Origin: an uncultured Bacilli bacterium | GTDB taxonomy: Bacteria; Bacillota_I; Bacilli_A; RF39; UBA660 | Assembly: GCA_947624915.1 (NCBI GenBank) | Contig: CANQMF010000002.1 | Coordinates: 1 to 49,955 of the forward strand | DNA length: 49,955 bases | Direction: 5' to 3' | Shown: in pieces, positions 41,500 through 49,955 of the stretch | How positions within the stretch are numbered: the first letter of the stretch is position 1 | How the letters are laid out: each line of letters begins with the position of its first letter | Notes under the pieces: model-generated | Database searches by the model: none | Seen by the model: the letters and a program-made list of their open reading frames with translations, nothing else | What the model was told of the DNA's origin: nothing | Position numbers and translations under genes: made by a program

Positions 41500-42105
41500 T
41501 TATTTCTTTTTTATCTTATTAACAATAAGTAAAATAACATAACCAAGGGAAAGTACAACCATAGACCCAACTAAATCATAAATGGCATGCTGTTTAATAC
41601 ATAATGTTGAAATGATTATACCAACAGAAATAATCGAAACAATAATTCTCAAATAACTAGGAATTTTCTTATCAAAGCCTATAAATATAAGCCACATCAT
41701 ACTATTTAGAGCATGCAAACTTGGAAAACAATTTAAAGGTGGATTATCAAAGAAATATATAATACTTATTATCCATGTTGTAAAACTATTTACTTCAATA
41801 TTACTTCTAATAACAGTAGTTGGATAAATAATAAAAATTAAAAAACAAATAATACTATTTATAAAAAACCATTTACTATATTTAACTATATTACATTTAT
41901 GAAATTTATAAATAATATATGGTGCTCCTACAAGTAACAAATACCATATACAATATAAATAAACAAAATATGGTATAAATGGTATTTTATCATCAAATAT
42001 TGAATGAACTATATGAGGATTACCCTCAAATAATTTTGCCACAAAATATAATAAACTCTGAATAACAGGTGGCAACAAAATATATAAAGCATACTTCTTT
42101 TTCAT
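41500..42105 (-). CDS. PAP2-type membrane phosphatase (inositolphosphotransferase-like subgroup)
   Basis: The 201-residue protein has about six membrane helices and the PAP2 signature in the variant CFPSLHA then KQHAIYDLVGS. The K-x6-RP motif of classical PAP2 phosphatases is not clear, which is typical of the PAP2_3/Aur1-like subgroup. A Pro-Ser-Leu-His helix and the final His-x3-Asp are kept. It lies 6 bp after the flippase gene, so both may handle lipid-linked sugars; that is inference. Confidence 0.75.
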   Translation of the reverse strand: MKKKYALYILLPPVIQSLLYFVAKLFEGNPHIVHSIFDDKIPFIPYFVYLYCIWYLLLVGAPYIIYKFHKCNIVKYSKWFFINSIICFLIFIIYPTTVIRSNIEVNSFTTWIISIIYFFDNPPLNCFPSLHALNSMMWLIFIGFDKKIPSYLRIIVSIISVGIIISTLCIKQHAIYDLVGSMVVLSLGYVILLIVNKIKKK

Positions 42106-42111
42106 TAACCA

Positions 42112-43776
42112 CTATTTCCTTTTAAACTTTAACCCCAATATTGTTTTAAACATACCCAACTTTTCCGTAATAAAGTAATATATTAAGCCACCAAAAATCG
42201 CATAGACTAAACAAACAACAAATGACCACGTTCTTGAAAGCCCATTAATAGGAATCAAATTCTTTAATAATAATACAGCGACTGCCATAATAATAGAGAC
42301 TAAAATAGTTAAAGCTAAATACTTAATCGTTTGTCTGTAATCAACTTTAAAGCATTTCCTTAAGTCTGCCAAACAAATCAAAATAGCAATACTATAACCA
42401 ATCATAGTAGCAACTAAATTTCCATAATACATTGGTAAACCAATTTTTTGAAAACCAATCATAAATGGAATATTCATGATAGCATTAAATGAAAAGCCTA
42501 AAATAAGTGCTAAATACATCTTTTTATAACGACATAACGATTGCATCATAACAGCTACGTTGGTAAAAATACTACCAAAAAAGGCCACAAATATACTTAC
42601 CATAAAGACTTTAGGACCATATAAAGATTTTCCATAAAAAGTCATCCATACAGGTTCTGCTAAAAGAGATAACCCAACTGCCATCGGTATAGTTGTATAA
42701 CAAACAATTTGCAATGTTCGATTAATTTTATTAGTAACGGCATCAATATTACCTTTTACATAATCGCTTGTTAAACTTGGTAATAAACTTACAACAATTC
42801 CATTAGCAATTGCCATGACAATAACATTTAATTTTGTACCAAGTGTCGTTACAATATTCATAATATTAGACGCATCTGTCACCGAATAACCGTAAGAAGT
42901 TAATGTTCTAACCACTGTAAACATGTCTACCAACTGGAAAGATGTTCCAATTAATTCCATAATAATAAACGGTATTGTATATGTAATAATCTTTCTCATT
43001 ATGTCTTTATCGGTTATAAGTTTTTCTTCTTCTTTTATTTTGTAATTATTTACTTTCGGTATTTTATGTTTTCTTATAACTAAATAAATATACGCTACCA
43101 AAGCCCCTACTGTTGCACCAAAAACAGCAACTGATACAGCTACGGATAAACTAGTTTTTAAAATAAATACACAAGCATAAGCACCAATTAAGATAACAAT
43201 AACACGTATAAACTGTTCTATCACCTGTGAAAAAGAAGAAACAGAAATATACTTCATGCCTTGCAAATAGCCTCTAATCATACTAAGCAATGTTACTATA
43301 ATAATAGCTGATGCTGAAACACGCATAACCAAAATTATGCCTTGTATCATTATATCTCCAGCTATAACTTCGCTAGCTGCATAACCTAAATTGCCAAGTG
43401 GAATAGCCATATCGGTAGACATATTTATTTTAATAATGTTCCGAGCTAAAAATGGGGCCACCACAATAAGAAAAATAGAGGTTACAAGAGCAGTTATAAT
43501 CATCAACTTACCAGCCATTCTATAAGCTTTTTCCTTAGTATGTTGATAATCTAAAGTTTGATATTCACTCACTATTTTACTAATAGCCAAAGGTAGTCCT
43601 AAAGTAGACAAATTCAAAAAAATAGCATAAATATTATAGGCAGAACCATATAAAATACTTCCTCTAGAACCAATTATGGCGTAAAAAGGAATAACATAAA
43701 TTGCTCCTAATATTTTGGTAAGCACAATGCATAAGGTTGCAACAAAAGCACCTTTAATAAAATTATCCTTTTTCAT
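42112..43776 (-). CDS. Polysaccharide flippase of the MVF/MurJ-SpoVB type
   Basis: The 554-residue protein has about 14 membrane helices and the family N-terminal FIKGAFVATLCIVLTKILGAIYVIPFYAIIGSRGS. Bacillus has several paralogs (YtgP/MurJ, SpoVB, YabM), and the motifs seen here do not decide between them. A lipid II flippase function is the leading option. The downstream PAP2 gene (6 bp) and the divergent FemAB-like gene point to wall synthesis. Confidence 0.83.
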   Translation of the reverse strand: MKKDNFIKGAFVATLCIVLTKILGAIYVIPFYAIIGSRGSILYGSAYNIYAIFLNLSTLGLPLAISKIVSEYQTLDYQHTKEKAYRMAGKLMIITALVTSIFLIVVAPFLARNIIKINMSTDMAIPLGNLGYAASEVIAGDIMIQGIILVMRVSASAIIIVTLLSMIRGYLQGMKYISVSSFSQVIEQFIRVIVILIGAYACVFILKTSLSVAVSVAVFGATVGALVAYIYLVIRKHKIPKVNNYKIKEEEKLITDKDIMRKIITYTIPFIIMELIGTSFQLVDMFTVVRTLTSYGYSVTDASNIMNIVTTLGTKLNVIVMAIANGIVVSLLPSLTSDYVKGNIDAVTNKINRTLQIVCYTTIPMAVGLSLLAEPVWMTFYGKSLYGPKVFMVSIFVAFFGSIFTNVAVMMQSLCRYKKMYLALILGFSFNAIMNIPFMIGFQKIGLPMYYGNLVATMIGYSIAILICLADLRKCFKVDYRQTIKYLALTILVSIIMAVAVLLLKNLIPINGLSRTWSFVVCLVYAIFGGLIYYFITEKLGMFKTILGLKFKRK

Positions 43777-43820
43777 TGGATGCCCCTCTCTGGAATAATT
43801 ATACTATCATTTACTAATTG

Positions 43821-43850
43821 TTGCAAACTTATTTTACTTTGTTGTATACT
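43821..43850 (+). promoter_or_regulatory. Candidate promoter of the FemAB-like gene
   Basis: TTGCAA (43821-43826) and TATACT (43845-43850) are 18 bp apart, just upstream of the AGGTGATG ribosome binding region. Confidence 0.55.
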
Positions 43851-43867
43851 TATGATAGGTGATGGTT

Positions 43868-44926
43868 ATGGGCTACGTATTTAAAGAAAAAGTCACGTTA
43901 AAACAATATCGTGAATTTATTAATAAACAAACCAAATTGTCATTTATGCAGGAAGATAATTGGGCTAAAGTAAAAAATTACGTAAATTATTTAATTGTAG
44001 GTGTAATGAAAGAAAAAGAGCTATGTGCAATATCTTTAATCATTATAGATAAACACAAAGGCTCGACTCGATTTTACATTCCAAATGGTTTTGTATTAGA
44101 TTTTACCAATAAAGAGCTACTAAGTTTTATGACAAGAAATATTCGCAATTTAGCACATAAGTATCATGCTTATATTGTTGATATATATCCTAATATTACT
44201 AATATAGACCAAAATTATAATGAAATTCATAATAATTTAATTGGAAATGGTTACAAATGGCATAACAGATATTTAGATCGAAGTGATAACGTTTTAATTG
44301 ATATGAAAAAAAGTAAAAAGGAACTATCAAAAAATATTTTGACAAATGATAAGAAACAAGATTATTATATAAAAAGAGGCATTAGTTTTAGAGTCAGTCA
44401 AAATGTTGATGATGCAAGATGTATTGCTGATTTTATTCACAAAGATTATTGCAACTTTGAATTAATTGCTAATATGATATATCAATTTCAAGAACGTATA
44501 AAAATAGTTATAGCTAGTATTGACTTAGTTTTCTACCTTAATTTTCTAAATGAATCCGGTGCTTCAAATGATGAAATAACCAATATTAAAGAATTAATTT
44601 TATCACAAGGTGAAAGTATGGATATTGGTTGTGAACTAGTTATTTTGCCAATAAGCAAAAAAAATACAATTTGTGAGGTTATTTATCATAGCATTAAAGA
44701 TCTTGGTGTTGATTTAAAGATATCAGACGGCCTAATCAATACCGCCAGTGCAATTGCTAAAGAGTCTAAATGTCAATATTTAAAAGTTTCAAATATCAAT
44801 TTAGATTATAATTATTATATAAATAAATATAACGCAATTAAATTACAGTATATTGGTGAATATTCAATCATCACTAATAAGTTAATATACTTTCTTAATA
44901 TAGATATAATTAATAGAAAAGCCTAA
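43868..44926 (+). CDS. FemAB/MurM-like aminoacyltransferase
   Basis: The 352-residue protein looks like the FemABX peptidyltransferase family, which adds amino acids from aminoacyl-tRNA to the peptidoglycan stem peptide. Two GNAT-like halves are visible: the first opens LSFMQEDNWAKVKNYVN (the S-F-x-Q-x-x-x-W pattern is typical) and reads STRFYIPNGFVLDFTN. The second, from about 190, has DLVFYLNFL and DIGCELVILP. Length is a little below Fem proteins (about 410). I start at 43868, with AGGTGAT upstream. The stem-peptide target is not known. Confidence 0.7.
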   Translation: MGYVFKEKVTLKQYREFINKQTKLSFMQEDNWAKVKNYVNYLIVGVMKEKELCAISLIIIDKHKGSTRFYIPNGFVLDFTNKELLSFMTRNIRNLAHKYHAYIVDIYPNITNIDQNYNEIHNNLIGNGYKWHNRYLDRSDNVLIDMKKSKKELSKNILTNDKKQDYYIKRGISFRVSQNVDDARCIADFIHKDYCNFELIANMIYQFQERIKIVIASIDLVFYLNFLNESGASNDEITNIKELILSQGESMDIGCELVILPISKKNTICEVIYHSIKDLGVDLKISDGLINTASAIAKESKCQYLKVSNINLDYNYYINKYNAIKLQYIGEYSIITNKLIYFLNIDIINRKA

Positions 44927-44945
44927 ATGCTTTTCCTTTTTTAAA
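44916..44945 (+). terminator. Terminator of the FemAB-like gene
   Basis: GAAAAGC (44916-44922) and GCTTTTC (44929-44935) form a perfect 7-bp stem, followed by a run of T. The transglutaminase gene on the opposite strand ends close by with its own hairpin. Confidence 0.7.
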
Positions 44946-44973
44946 AAAAGGAAGATTATTCTCCCTTTTTGGT
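44935..44973 (-). terminator. Terminator at the end of the transglutaminase-like gene
   Basis: A stem of about ten pairs with one mismatch includes the last codons; the minus-strand side ends in seven T residues. Confidence 0.55.
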
Positions 44974-46092
44974 CTTCTTTTTCATATATACTTTTTGATC
45001 TAATTGTTCTTTTGCTACTTCAGGTTTATCGCTTAAAATGAATTGTCTTGGTCTAATCATATTAGTAAGTGCTAATAAAACATTAGCTTGCATAAGTGTT
45101 ACTTTATCTAATTCAATTCCTAATTTTTTCTTAATATATTCTCTAAAGCTCATTAAATATCCACGGCGATTTTCATCAGATTTTCTTTTCTTTCTAAATC
45201 CTTCATTTATTATTTCATCATATGTATTGGTATATGCGCAATATAATGATCCTATAAAACTAGATTTTGTATGAAATGATTGTCCATAATCTAATGGAGT
45301 AATTTCATCAAGTGTTTGAGTATCAAAGAACATATCTTTATCACGATGTCTATATCCTACAACTAAGCTTCTTTTAGGATCAATCAAAACGATATGTAAC
45401 TCGTCACCAAATGTTTCGTATTGACAATATGGTTCAATTAAATATGAATAAATGCCAACATGACAAGCTACATATAAATCATCTGTACTTATCTTACCTG
45501 TTAATTGACATTTAATTTCCTGTAAAATTTTTCTTTTTATTTCTTCTTTGACTATTTTATCAGCATCACAGATAGCTTTAAATACTTCAGATGTTTTAAA
45601 TGAACTAGGACATTCATGTACTTCCGTGACAGGCTCTTTATTTATTTGACTATTACTAACTAAAAAATATTTCAAAGAACTATAATCTCTTGTTGCTTTA
45701 GCATCCCTTGTTACATCTAAGTTATACCATGCTCCATTAATAAATACTTGATTCCATGCATGAGTTTTTGAGTATACTTTAATTGTTTTGATACCTAACT
45801 TATTTAATATGACATTTAATACTTCAGCATATCCTGCACATAAAGCTTTACCTCTCAATAAGCATCTAATATCACTTGCAGGTTCAATTATAAAGTCATA
45901 GGCCCTTTCACGTTCATCCCCTACTAAATGATCATTTATTAATTGTTTTGCTTGATAGTCATAATCAAGCATATTACCAAGTTTAACATAAACATATGCT
46001 AAAAGTGTAATATCACTTTTCTTGACATCCTCTGGTATATTTTTTATTAATTCCTCTATTATTACCATTGCTTTTTTATAATCATTATTCAT
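44956..46092 (-). CDS. Transglutaminase-like protein under a Mn2+ riboswitch
   Basis: The 378-residue protein has a transglutaminase/papain-like core (about 70-140): Cys in RGKALCAGYAEVLNVILNKL, His in SKTHAWNQVFI and Asp in WYNLDVTRDA, a complete triad. About 210 C-terminal residues are unknown, with a segment about displaying CHVGIYSYLIEPYCQY. No signal peptide or membrane helix is seen, so it may be cytoplasmic. The ATG at 46092 has AAAGGAGG upstream. A yybP-ykoY riboswitch with terminator is in its leader. Protease, crosslinker or catalytically different roles are all possible. Confidence 0.8.
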   Translation of the reverse strand: MNNDYKKAMVIIEELIKNIPEDVKKSDITLLAYVYVKLGNMLDYDYQAKQLINDHLVGDERERAYDFIIEPASDIRCLLRGKALCAGYAEVLNVILNKLGIKTIKVYSKTHAWNQVFINGAWYNLDVTRDAKATRDYSSLKYFLVSNSQINKEPVTEVHECPSSFKTSEVFKAICDADKIVKEEIKRKILQEIKCQLTGKISTDDLYVACHVGIYSYLIEPYCQYETFGDELHIVLIDPKRSLVVGYRHRDKDMFFDTQTLDEITPLDYGQSFHTKSSFIGSLYCAYTNTYDEIINEGFRKKRKSDENRRGYLMSFREYIKKKLGIELDKVTLMQANVLLALTNMIRPRQFILSDKPEVAKEQLDQKVYMKKKTKKGE

Positions 46093-46140
46093 ATCTATTC
46101 CTCCTTTATATAAATATGATGTGTGGAATCTTTCAAAGGC

Positions 46141-46178
46141 AAAAAAACAAGACTCCTACACAATATGTAAAAGTCTCG
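46141..46178 (-). terminator. Riboswitch-controlled terminator upstream of the transglutaminase-like gene
   Basis: On the minus strand CGAGACT (46178-46172) pairs with AGTCTTG (46154-46148) with one wobble, plus an inner TACAT/GTGTA stem, followed by seven T residues. Its 5' arm shares CGAG with the P1 helix of the riboswitch, so the two are mutually exclusive. Confidence 0.8.
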
Positions 46179-46270
46179 TTCGATACTAAATATCTTTTAA
46201 CCCGGGTAATTAATTACCGATTGACGAGTTAAAATCATTTTTTAAATGAGAACTACTCCCCTTTAACGAG
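46175..46270 (-). ncRNA. yybP-ykoY family riboswitch (Mn2+)
   Basis: On the minus strand the family signatures are in order: AAAGGGGAGTAG, then AACTCGTCAAT, a GGTAATTAATTACC hairpin, and CCCGGGTT. These align with the L. lactis yybP-ykoY aptamer (AAAGGGGAGUAGC, AAGUCGUCAAU, ACCGGCUU). P1 is CTCGTT (46270-46265) with AACGAG (46180-46175). If P1 forms, the terminator just downstream cannot, so this is a transcriptional ON switch, as expected for Mn2+ sensors of this class. The first gene after it is the transglutaminase-like one. Confidence 0.9.
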
Positions 46271-46274
46271 TATT

Positions 46275-46303
46275 ATAGTATCACATTTTATTGTTTTTGT
46301 CAA
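46275..46303 (-). promoter_or_regulatory. Promoter of the riboswitch transcript
   Basis: On the minus strand a perfect TTGACA (46303-46298) is followed after 17 bp by TACTAT (46280-46275). A TATAAT lies 3 bp further but with a 20-bp spacer. Initiation at about 46268 would start just at P1. Confidence 0.5.
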
Positions 46304-46390
46304 ATCGTTAATAACTCTTTTTTTTATTTTATAGTTACCTATAATTAACATTCCTTCTTTTTTGTCTACTTTCATCTTATATATACAGCA

Positions 46391-48412
46391 TTATTTTTCA
46401 TCTTTATCTAAAGCCTCAATCAATTCATCTTTAGTCATTTCATCAACATTCTCAATGTCTGCATCGGCGGCTAAAGCTCTAAGCTCTTCTTCTGTTAAAT
46501 CACTTAAAGCAATTTCATCATGATCTTCTACTTTGGTTTCATCAGATTCATCTTGATGCTCCTCTTCCACATCTTCTTCTGGCATATGTCCATTCTTAAC
46601 TAAATATTCAATCTGTTCTTTAGTTATTGTTTCATACTTTAGTAATGTATTAGCAATTAAATCTAATAAATCTCTATTCTCACTAATAATAACTTTTGTT
46701 TTTTCATAACATTCATTTATAATCTTCCTTTGCTCTTGATCGATTTCAAAAGCTACCTCACTCGAAAAATTATGACTCTTATTATAATCACGGCCCAAGA
46801 AAACACTTGACTCCTGATGCTCAAATTGAACAGGTCCTAAATCACTCATTCCATATTCAGTAACCATTGCACGCGCTATTTTAGTAGCTTTTTCAAAGTC
46901 ATTGTGAGCTCCAGTTGTTATTTCATTAAATACTAACTCTTCAGCTACACGGCCACCTAATAAACCACTAATAGTTTCTAACAACTCATTTTTAGTTTGT
47001 AGGAACGTCTCCTCCCTAGGCAACATTAAATTATATCCTCCTGCCTGACCACGTGGAATAATAGTAATTTTCTGAACCTCGTTAGCGCCTTCAAGCTTGA
47101 TGCCAACTACAGCGTGACCAGCCTCGTGATAAGCAACAATCTTTTTTTCTTTACTAGTGTACTTTTTAGTAACTTTAGCAGGTCCCATTAAAACACGATC
47201 ATGAGCCTCATCTATTTCAGCCATTGTTATAGCATCTTTATCTCGTCTTACTGTAAGTAAAGCGGCTTCATTTAATAGATTTTCCAAATCAGCACCACTA
47301 AATCCAACTGTTCTCTTTGCAATATTATCTAGTGTAACTCCCGGTGCAAATGTCTTGCCTTTAGCATGAACAGCAAGAATTTCTTTACGACCTGCTATAT
47401 CTGGTAAATTAACGGTTACCTGTCGATCAAAACGACCTGGTCTTAGTAATGCTGGATCTAATACATCTGGCCTATTAGTTGCTGCAATAACAATAATACC
47501 TTCGTTTTCACCAAAACCATCCATTTCCGTAAGCAATTGGTTAAGTGTTTGTTCACGTTCATCGTGTCCACCACCTAAACCAGCACCTCTTTGACGTCCA
47601 ACAGCGTCAATTTCGTCTATAAAGATCAAACATGGCGCATTATGCTTTGCCTGTTTAAACATGTCACGGACACGGCTAGCTCCAACTCCAACAAACAATT
47701 CAACAAAATCTGAACCACTTATATAATAGAATGGAACATTCGCTTCTCCAGCTACAGCACGAGCCAACAATGTCTTACCAGTTCCTGGAGGACCAACTAA
47801 TAATACACCTTTAGGTATCCTAGCTCCCATTCTTTGAAATTTTTTAGGATGTTTTAAGAATTCAATTAACTCACTAACTTCTTCTTTTTCCTCAGTTAGT
47901 CCAGCAACGTCATCAAAAGTAACCTTCTTACGATCATCATGTAAACGTGCACGGCTTTTACCAAAATCCATTGATTTACTATTGGTACTCATCTGACGAG
48001 AAACAAAGAAAATAGCTACACCAACTAATAAGACAAGTGGCAATACCTGAACTATTATGGTTAATAACATACTAGAATCAGGATCCTTAGAGGTACTTAT
48101 CTTAAAATCATATTCTTTACTACCATCATAAATAACATCTATTGTCGAATCTGAAAGTGGTGATTGAACATAAAATGATTCATTTTTATCATAATCTTTT
48201 AGCTTTCCTGTTAACTGATATACACCAGCACTTTGACTTGGGGTTATTTGAACTTCCGTAACTTCCCCAGCTTCCATCTTATCAACAAACTCAGAATAAG
48301 TTAAATCATGAGTTTTATTGTTAAGTGAACTAGCCATAAAAGCTATAAAGGCTATAACGGCCAACAAAATAACGTATGAAAGAACATTTTTCTTCATGTT
48401 TTTCTTATTCAT
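46391..48412 (-). CDS. ftsH: ATP-dependent zinc metalloprotease FtsH
   Basis: Membrane AAA+ protease that degrades misfolded membrane and regulatory proteins. The 673-residue protein has two N-terminal membrane helices (about 9-29 and 115-137) around an extracytoplasmic domain. It has Walker A GPPGTGKT (207-214), Walker B IFIDEID (263-269), the pore-loop FVG (near 241), and the zinc site HEAGH (429-433). Past the usual C-terminal end it has an acidic tail plus a small helical domain, [14 protein letters not shown] then [12 protein letters not shown], like a HeH/Rho-N or SAP fold. The ATG has AAAGGAG upstream and follows tilS, the common Firmicutes order. Confidence 0.95.
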   Translation of the reverse strand: MNKKNMKKNVLSYVILLAVIAFIAFMASSLNNKTHDLTYSEFVDKMEAGEVTEVQITPSQSAGVYQLTGKLKDYDKNESFYVQSPLSDSTIDVIYDGSKEYDFKISTSKDPDSSMLLTIIVQVLPLVLLVGVAIFFVSRQMSTNSKSMDFGKSRARLHDDRKKVTFDDVAGLTEEKEEVSELIEFLKHPKKFQRMGARIPKGVLLVGPPGTGKTLLARAVAGEANVPFYYISGSDFVELFVGVGASRVRDMFKQAKHNAPCLIFIDEIDAVGRQRGAGLGGGHDEREQTLNQLLTEMDGFGENEGIIVIAATNRPDVLDPALLRPGRFDRQVTVNLPDIAGRKEILAVHAKGKTFAPGVTLDNIAKRTVGFSGADLENLLNEAALLTVRRDKDAITMAEIDEAHDRVLMGPAKVTKKYTSKEKKIVAYHEAGHAVVGIKLEGANEVQKITIIPRGQAGGYNLMLPREETFLQTKNELLETISGLLGGRVAEELVFNEITTGAHNDFEKATKIARAMVTEYGMSDLGPVQFEHQESSVFLGRDYNKSHNFSSEVAFEIDQEQRKIINECYEKTKVIISENRDLLDLIANTLLKYETITKEQIEYLVKNGHMPEEDVEEEHQDESDETKVEDHDEIALSDLTEEELRALAADADIENVDEMTKDELIEALDKDEK

Positions 48413-48426
48413 ATTTACTCCTTTCT

Positions 48427-49743
48427 TTAACGGTACTCTAGTATTATATCATATTTTCCTGCCTTTTGACTATCAAATACTGACTTTTTGATACCGGGTA
48501 ACCAAATTATTTCACCTGTGCCATCAACAACTACAGGATAATTATTCCTAATTTCAAAATTTACCTTTTCATTAATAAATATTTCACTAATTTTTTTATG
48601 ACCAACCATATTTTTAACTCTCATTCGATCACCTTTACGATAATTTCTTACATATAATGGTAACTCTAAATCCAAACTATTGAGGTAAGTCACATAATTA
48701 CTCGTTAGTAAACTTTTTTCAACAACTACAATTTCATGATCATTTGGTAATTTTATACTTTCATCTAAAATATATTCATAATCTTGATAATTCATGTTTT
48801 TTTCTAAATAAAGATGATTATATGATTTAATAACATTATATCTAGGAAGAGAAATTCGCATATTAGGTTTTGAGTTAAAAAGCATTTTAATAATACTACC
48901 AGTATGCTTATAACTTATATTCTTTATATCACCCTTATACTGCTCATGTAACCACTCAATTATAATTCTATATATTAAAACATGATGCTGTTTTTTTAAC
49001 AAATTAATATTTATAATATTATTATCCACGATTAAAGGATATAACCCTAAAGCTTGTTTTTCAACATAATCTACATAATCACTTAACAGTTCATGATATT
49101 GAATAAATTTGTCTTCCACATGATTATTTTCTTTTTTTAAAATGGGTAATACATATTTTCGAAAACGATTCCTAGTATAATTAATGTCATCATTAGTTTT
49201 ATCGACAAAGTAAGGTATTTTGTTTTCCTTGGCATATTCTAAAATATCTTCTTTATTATAGAAAACTAATGGACGTAAAATTGTATATTTTTTGCCATTG
49301 GTTACCGCACCAAATCCTGTATATCCTTTTGGAGTGGAACCTCTTACAATACGCATTAAAATAGTTTCAATCAAATCATCACCATGATGGGCGGTAAAAA
49401 GATATTTTGCATGATATTTCCTAATAATTTGCTCAAAAAAAGCATATCTTTTTTCATGGCCAAAAGCTTCACTAAAATGTTGTACAGCTTCTAATTTAGT
49501 CATTTCAAAAATAACATCATGCATTAAACAATACCCTTTAATAAGCTTAGCTTCCTCATCGCTTTCCTTTCTTACATTATGATGAACATGGGCACATACA
49601 ATTTTTACTGCGCACCTCTCCCTTAATTTTAATAAATGATCTAATAAAACCATTGAATCTGGTCCACCAGATAGGCCAATGACTATATAATCTCCTGCTT
49701 TTAATTGTGCATTATTTATTATAAATTTAAAGATTTTATCCAC
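48427..49743 (-). CDS. tilS: tRNA(Ile)-lysidine synthetase TilS
   Basis: TilS changes C34 of the CAU-anticodon tRNA-Ile to lysidine so that it reads AUA. The 438-residue protein has the PP-loop SGGPDSMVLLDHL, the AHVHHNVR segment and HHGDDLIETILMRIVRGS, followed by the TilS substrate-binding domains. I start at the GTG at 49743 because AAAGGGGG lies about 7 nt upstream; an in-frame TTG or other start up to 19 codons earlier would put extra residues before the conserved VDKIF. ftsH follows 14 bp downstream. Confidence 0.92.
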   Translation of the reverse strand: MDKIFKFIINNAQLKAGDYIVIGLSGGPDSMVLLDHLLKLRERCAVKIVCAHVHHNVRKESDEEAKLIKGYCLMHDVIFEMTKLEAVQHFSEAFGHEKRYAFFEQIIRKYHAKYLFTAHHGDDLIETILMRIVRGSTPKGYTGFGAVTNGKKYTILRPLVFYNKEDILEYAKENKIPYFVDKTNDDINYTRNRFRKYVLPILKKENNHVEDKFIQYHELLSDYVDYVEKQALGLYPLIVDNNIININLLKKQHHVLIYRIIIEWLHEQYKGDIKNISYKHTGSIIKMLFNSKPNMRISLPRYNVIKSYNHLYLEKNMNYQDYEYILDESIKLPNDHEIVVVEKSLLTSNYVTYLNSLDLELPLYVRNYRKGDRMRVKNMVGHKKISEIFINEKVNFEIRNNYPVVVDGTGEIIWLPGIKKSVFDSQKAGKYDIILEYR

Positions 49744-49782
49744 TTGTTTCCCCCTTTGTAAAAAGACTGAGTTATCAACTAT

Positions 49783-49811
49783 ATTGTAATATAAAAACAA
49801 AATTATTACAA
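49783..49811 (-). promoter_or_regulatory. Candidate promoter of tilS-ftsH
   Basis: On the minus strand TTGTAA (49811-49806) and TACAAT (49788-49783) are 17 bp apart. Both are close to consensus. Confidence 0.5.
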
Positions 49812-49856
49812 TGAAAAAATAAAAGATAAATTACTACAATAATTGTCCAAATTAAA

Positions 49857-49928
49857 AGCTATTAAAAATCATAATAGCTTCAGACTGTTGACAAATAGGT
49901 AAACATTTTTACTTATTTGTCTTTTTTT
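49857..49928 (+). terminator. Tandem hairpins with a rightward terminator upstream of tilS
   Basis: An 8-bp hairpin (49857-49864 with 49872-49879) is followed by the 14-bp terminator hairpin of the end repeat (49890-49921) and seven T residues on the plus strand. No plus-strand gene precedes it within the window, so its transcript, perhaps a short RNA, is unidentified. Confidence 0.55.
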
Positions 49929-49954
49929 CATAAAAATGAAAAATCTAGGGTATT
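49879..49954. repeat. Right copy of the 76-bp inverted repeat
   Basis: This is the exact reverse complement of bases 1-76. It carries the same terminator hairpin, now pointing right. The sequences inside the repeats diverge at once, although each inner edge is followed by its own short hairpin. Confidence 0.9.
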
Positions 49955-49955
49955 T

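Noticed and set aside
46253..46375. 40-codon minus-strand open frame just downstream of ftsH (MKVDKKEGML...)
   Set aside because: It has no ribosome binding site and overlaps the riboswitch promoter and the first bases of the riboswitch. It is most likely not translated.
1..49955. CRISPR array, prophage, or plasmid signals
   Set aside because: No regularly spaced direct repeats, no phage structural or integrase genes, and no replication or partition genes were seen.

Overview
The window looks like chromosomal DNA from a low-GC, endospore-forming Firmicute (Bacilli/Erysipelotrichia-like, possibly one of the uncultured reduced-genome gut Bacilli). The evidence is the strong AT bias, AGGAGG-type ribosome binding sites, T-tailed hairpin terminators, and many sporulation genes: a GerA/GerC/GerB receptor, dacB-spmA-spmB, cotJ, spoIIID, spoIIQ, spoIID and mbl. 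Most genes are on the minus strand. TGA acts as a stop and Trp is TGG, so the code is standard. The two ends carry the same 76-bp sequence in inverted orientation, so the window is probably a whole contig that ends in a dispersed repeat.

Layout. 0-2.5 kb: ecfA1-ecfA2-truA (minus; no ecfT between them), divergent from fhs (2.9-4.5 kb), which has a long structured leader. 4.9-6.2 kb: a PepD-type dipeptidase. 6.3-9.9 kb: a germinant receptor operon in A-C-B order. 9.9-17.5 kb: a membrane-anchored unknown, a ferredoxin, rluB, a lipoprotein, the dacB-spmA-spmB cortex operon (spmB apparently starts at ATT), a second lipoprotein and a Ca2+-type P-ATPase. 17.6-20.4 kb: an acyl-CoA synthetase divergent from a TetR regulator with a candidate shared operator, then an orphan transposase-like HTH protein. 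20.5-30 kb: a PH-domain protein, an unknown, a membrane-anchored lysozyme-like protein, an operon of small protein, PAP2 phosphatase, degenerate NdvB/GT84-like membrane protein and pgi, then ynbB, fabG and a TPR protein. 30-34.4 kb: a PP2C phosphatase facing two unknown proteins, then ASCH and HD proteins. 34.4-36.5 kb: a gene-poor stretch with possible gene remnants and a 2H-phosphoesterase/methyltransferase fusion. 36.6-41.3 kb: tRNA-His, a cotJA-cotJB fusion, cotJC, mbl, spoIIID, spoIIQ, spoIID, a DUF1146 protein and rpiB. 41.5-50 kb: a PAP2 protein, a MurJ/SpoVB-type flippase, a FemAB-like protein, a transglutaminase-like protein behind a yybP-ykoY (Mn2+) riboswitch, ftsH and tilS.

Many genes serve the spore and cell envelope: engulfment (SpoIID, SpoIIQ), mother-cell regulation (SpoIIID), cortex maturation and dehydration (DacB, SpmA, SpmB), coat (CotJ), germination (Ger), wall synthesis (Mbl, flippase, FemAB-like) and lipid phosphatases. 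The points most worth a second look are the riboswitch upstream of a transglutaminase-like gene, the degenerate GT84-like protein co-transcribed with pgi, the 2H/methyltransferase fusion, the AUU start of spmB, the cotJA-cotJB fusion, the fhs leader, and the inverted repeat at both ends. Coordinates and residue positions were counted by hand. Family assignments rest on motifs recalled from memory, not on database searches.
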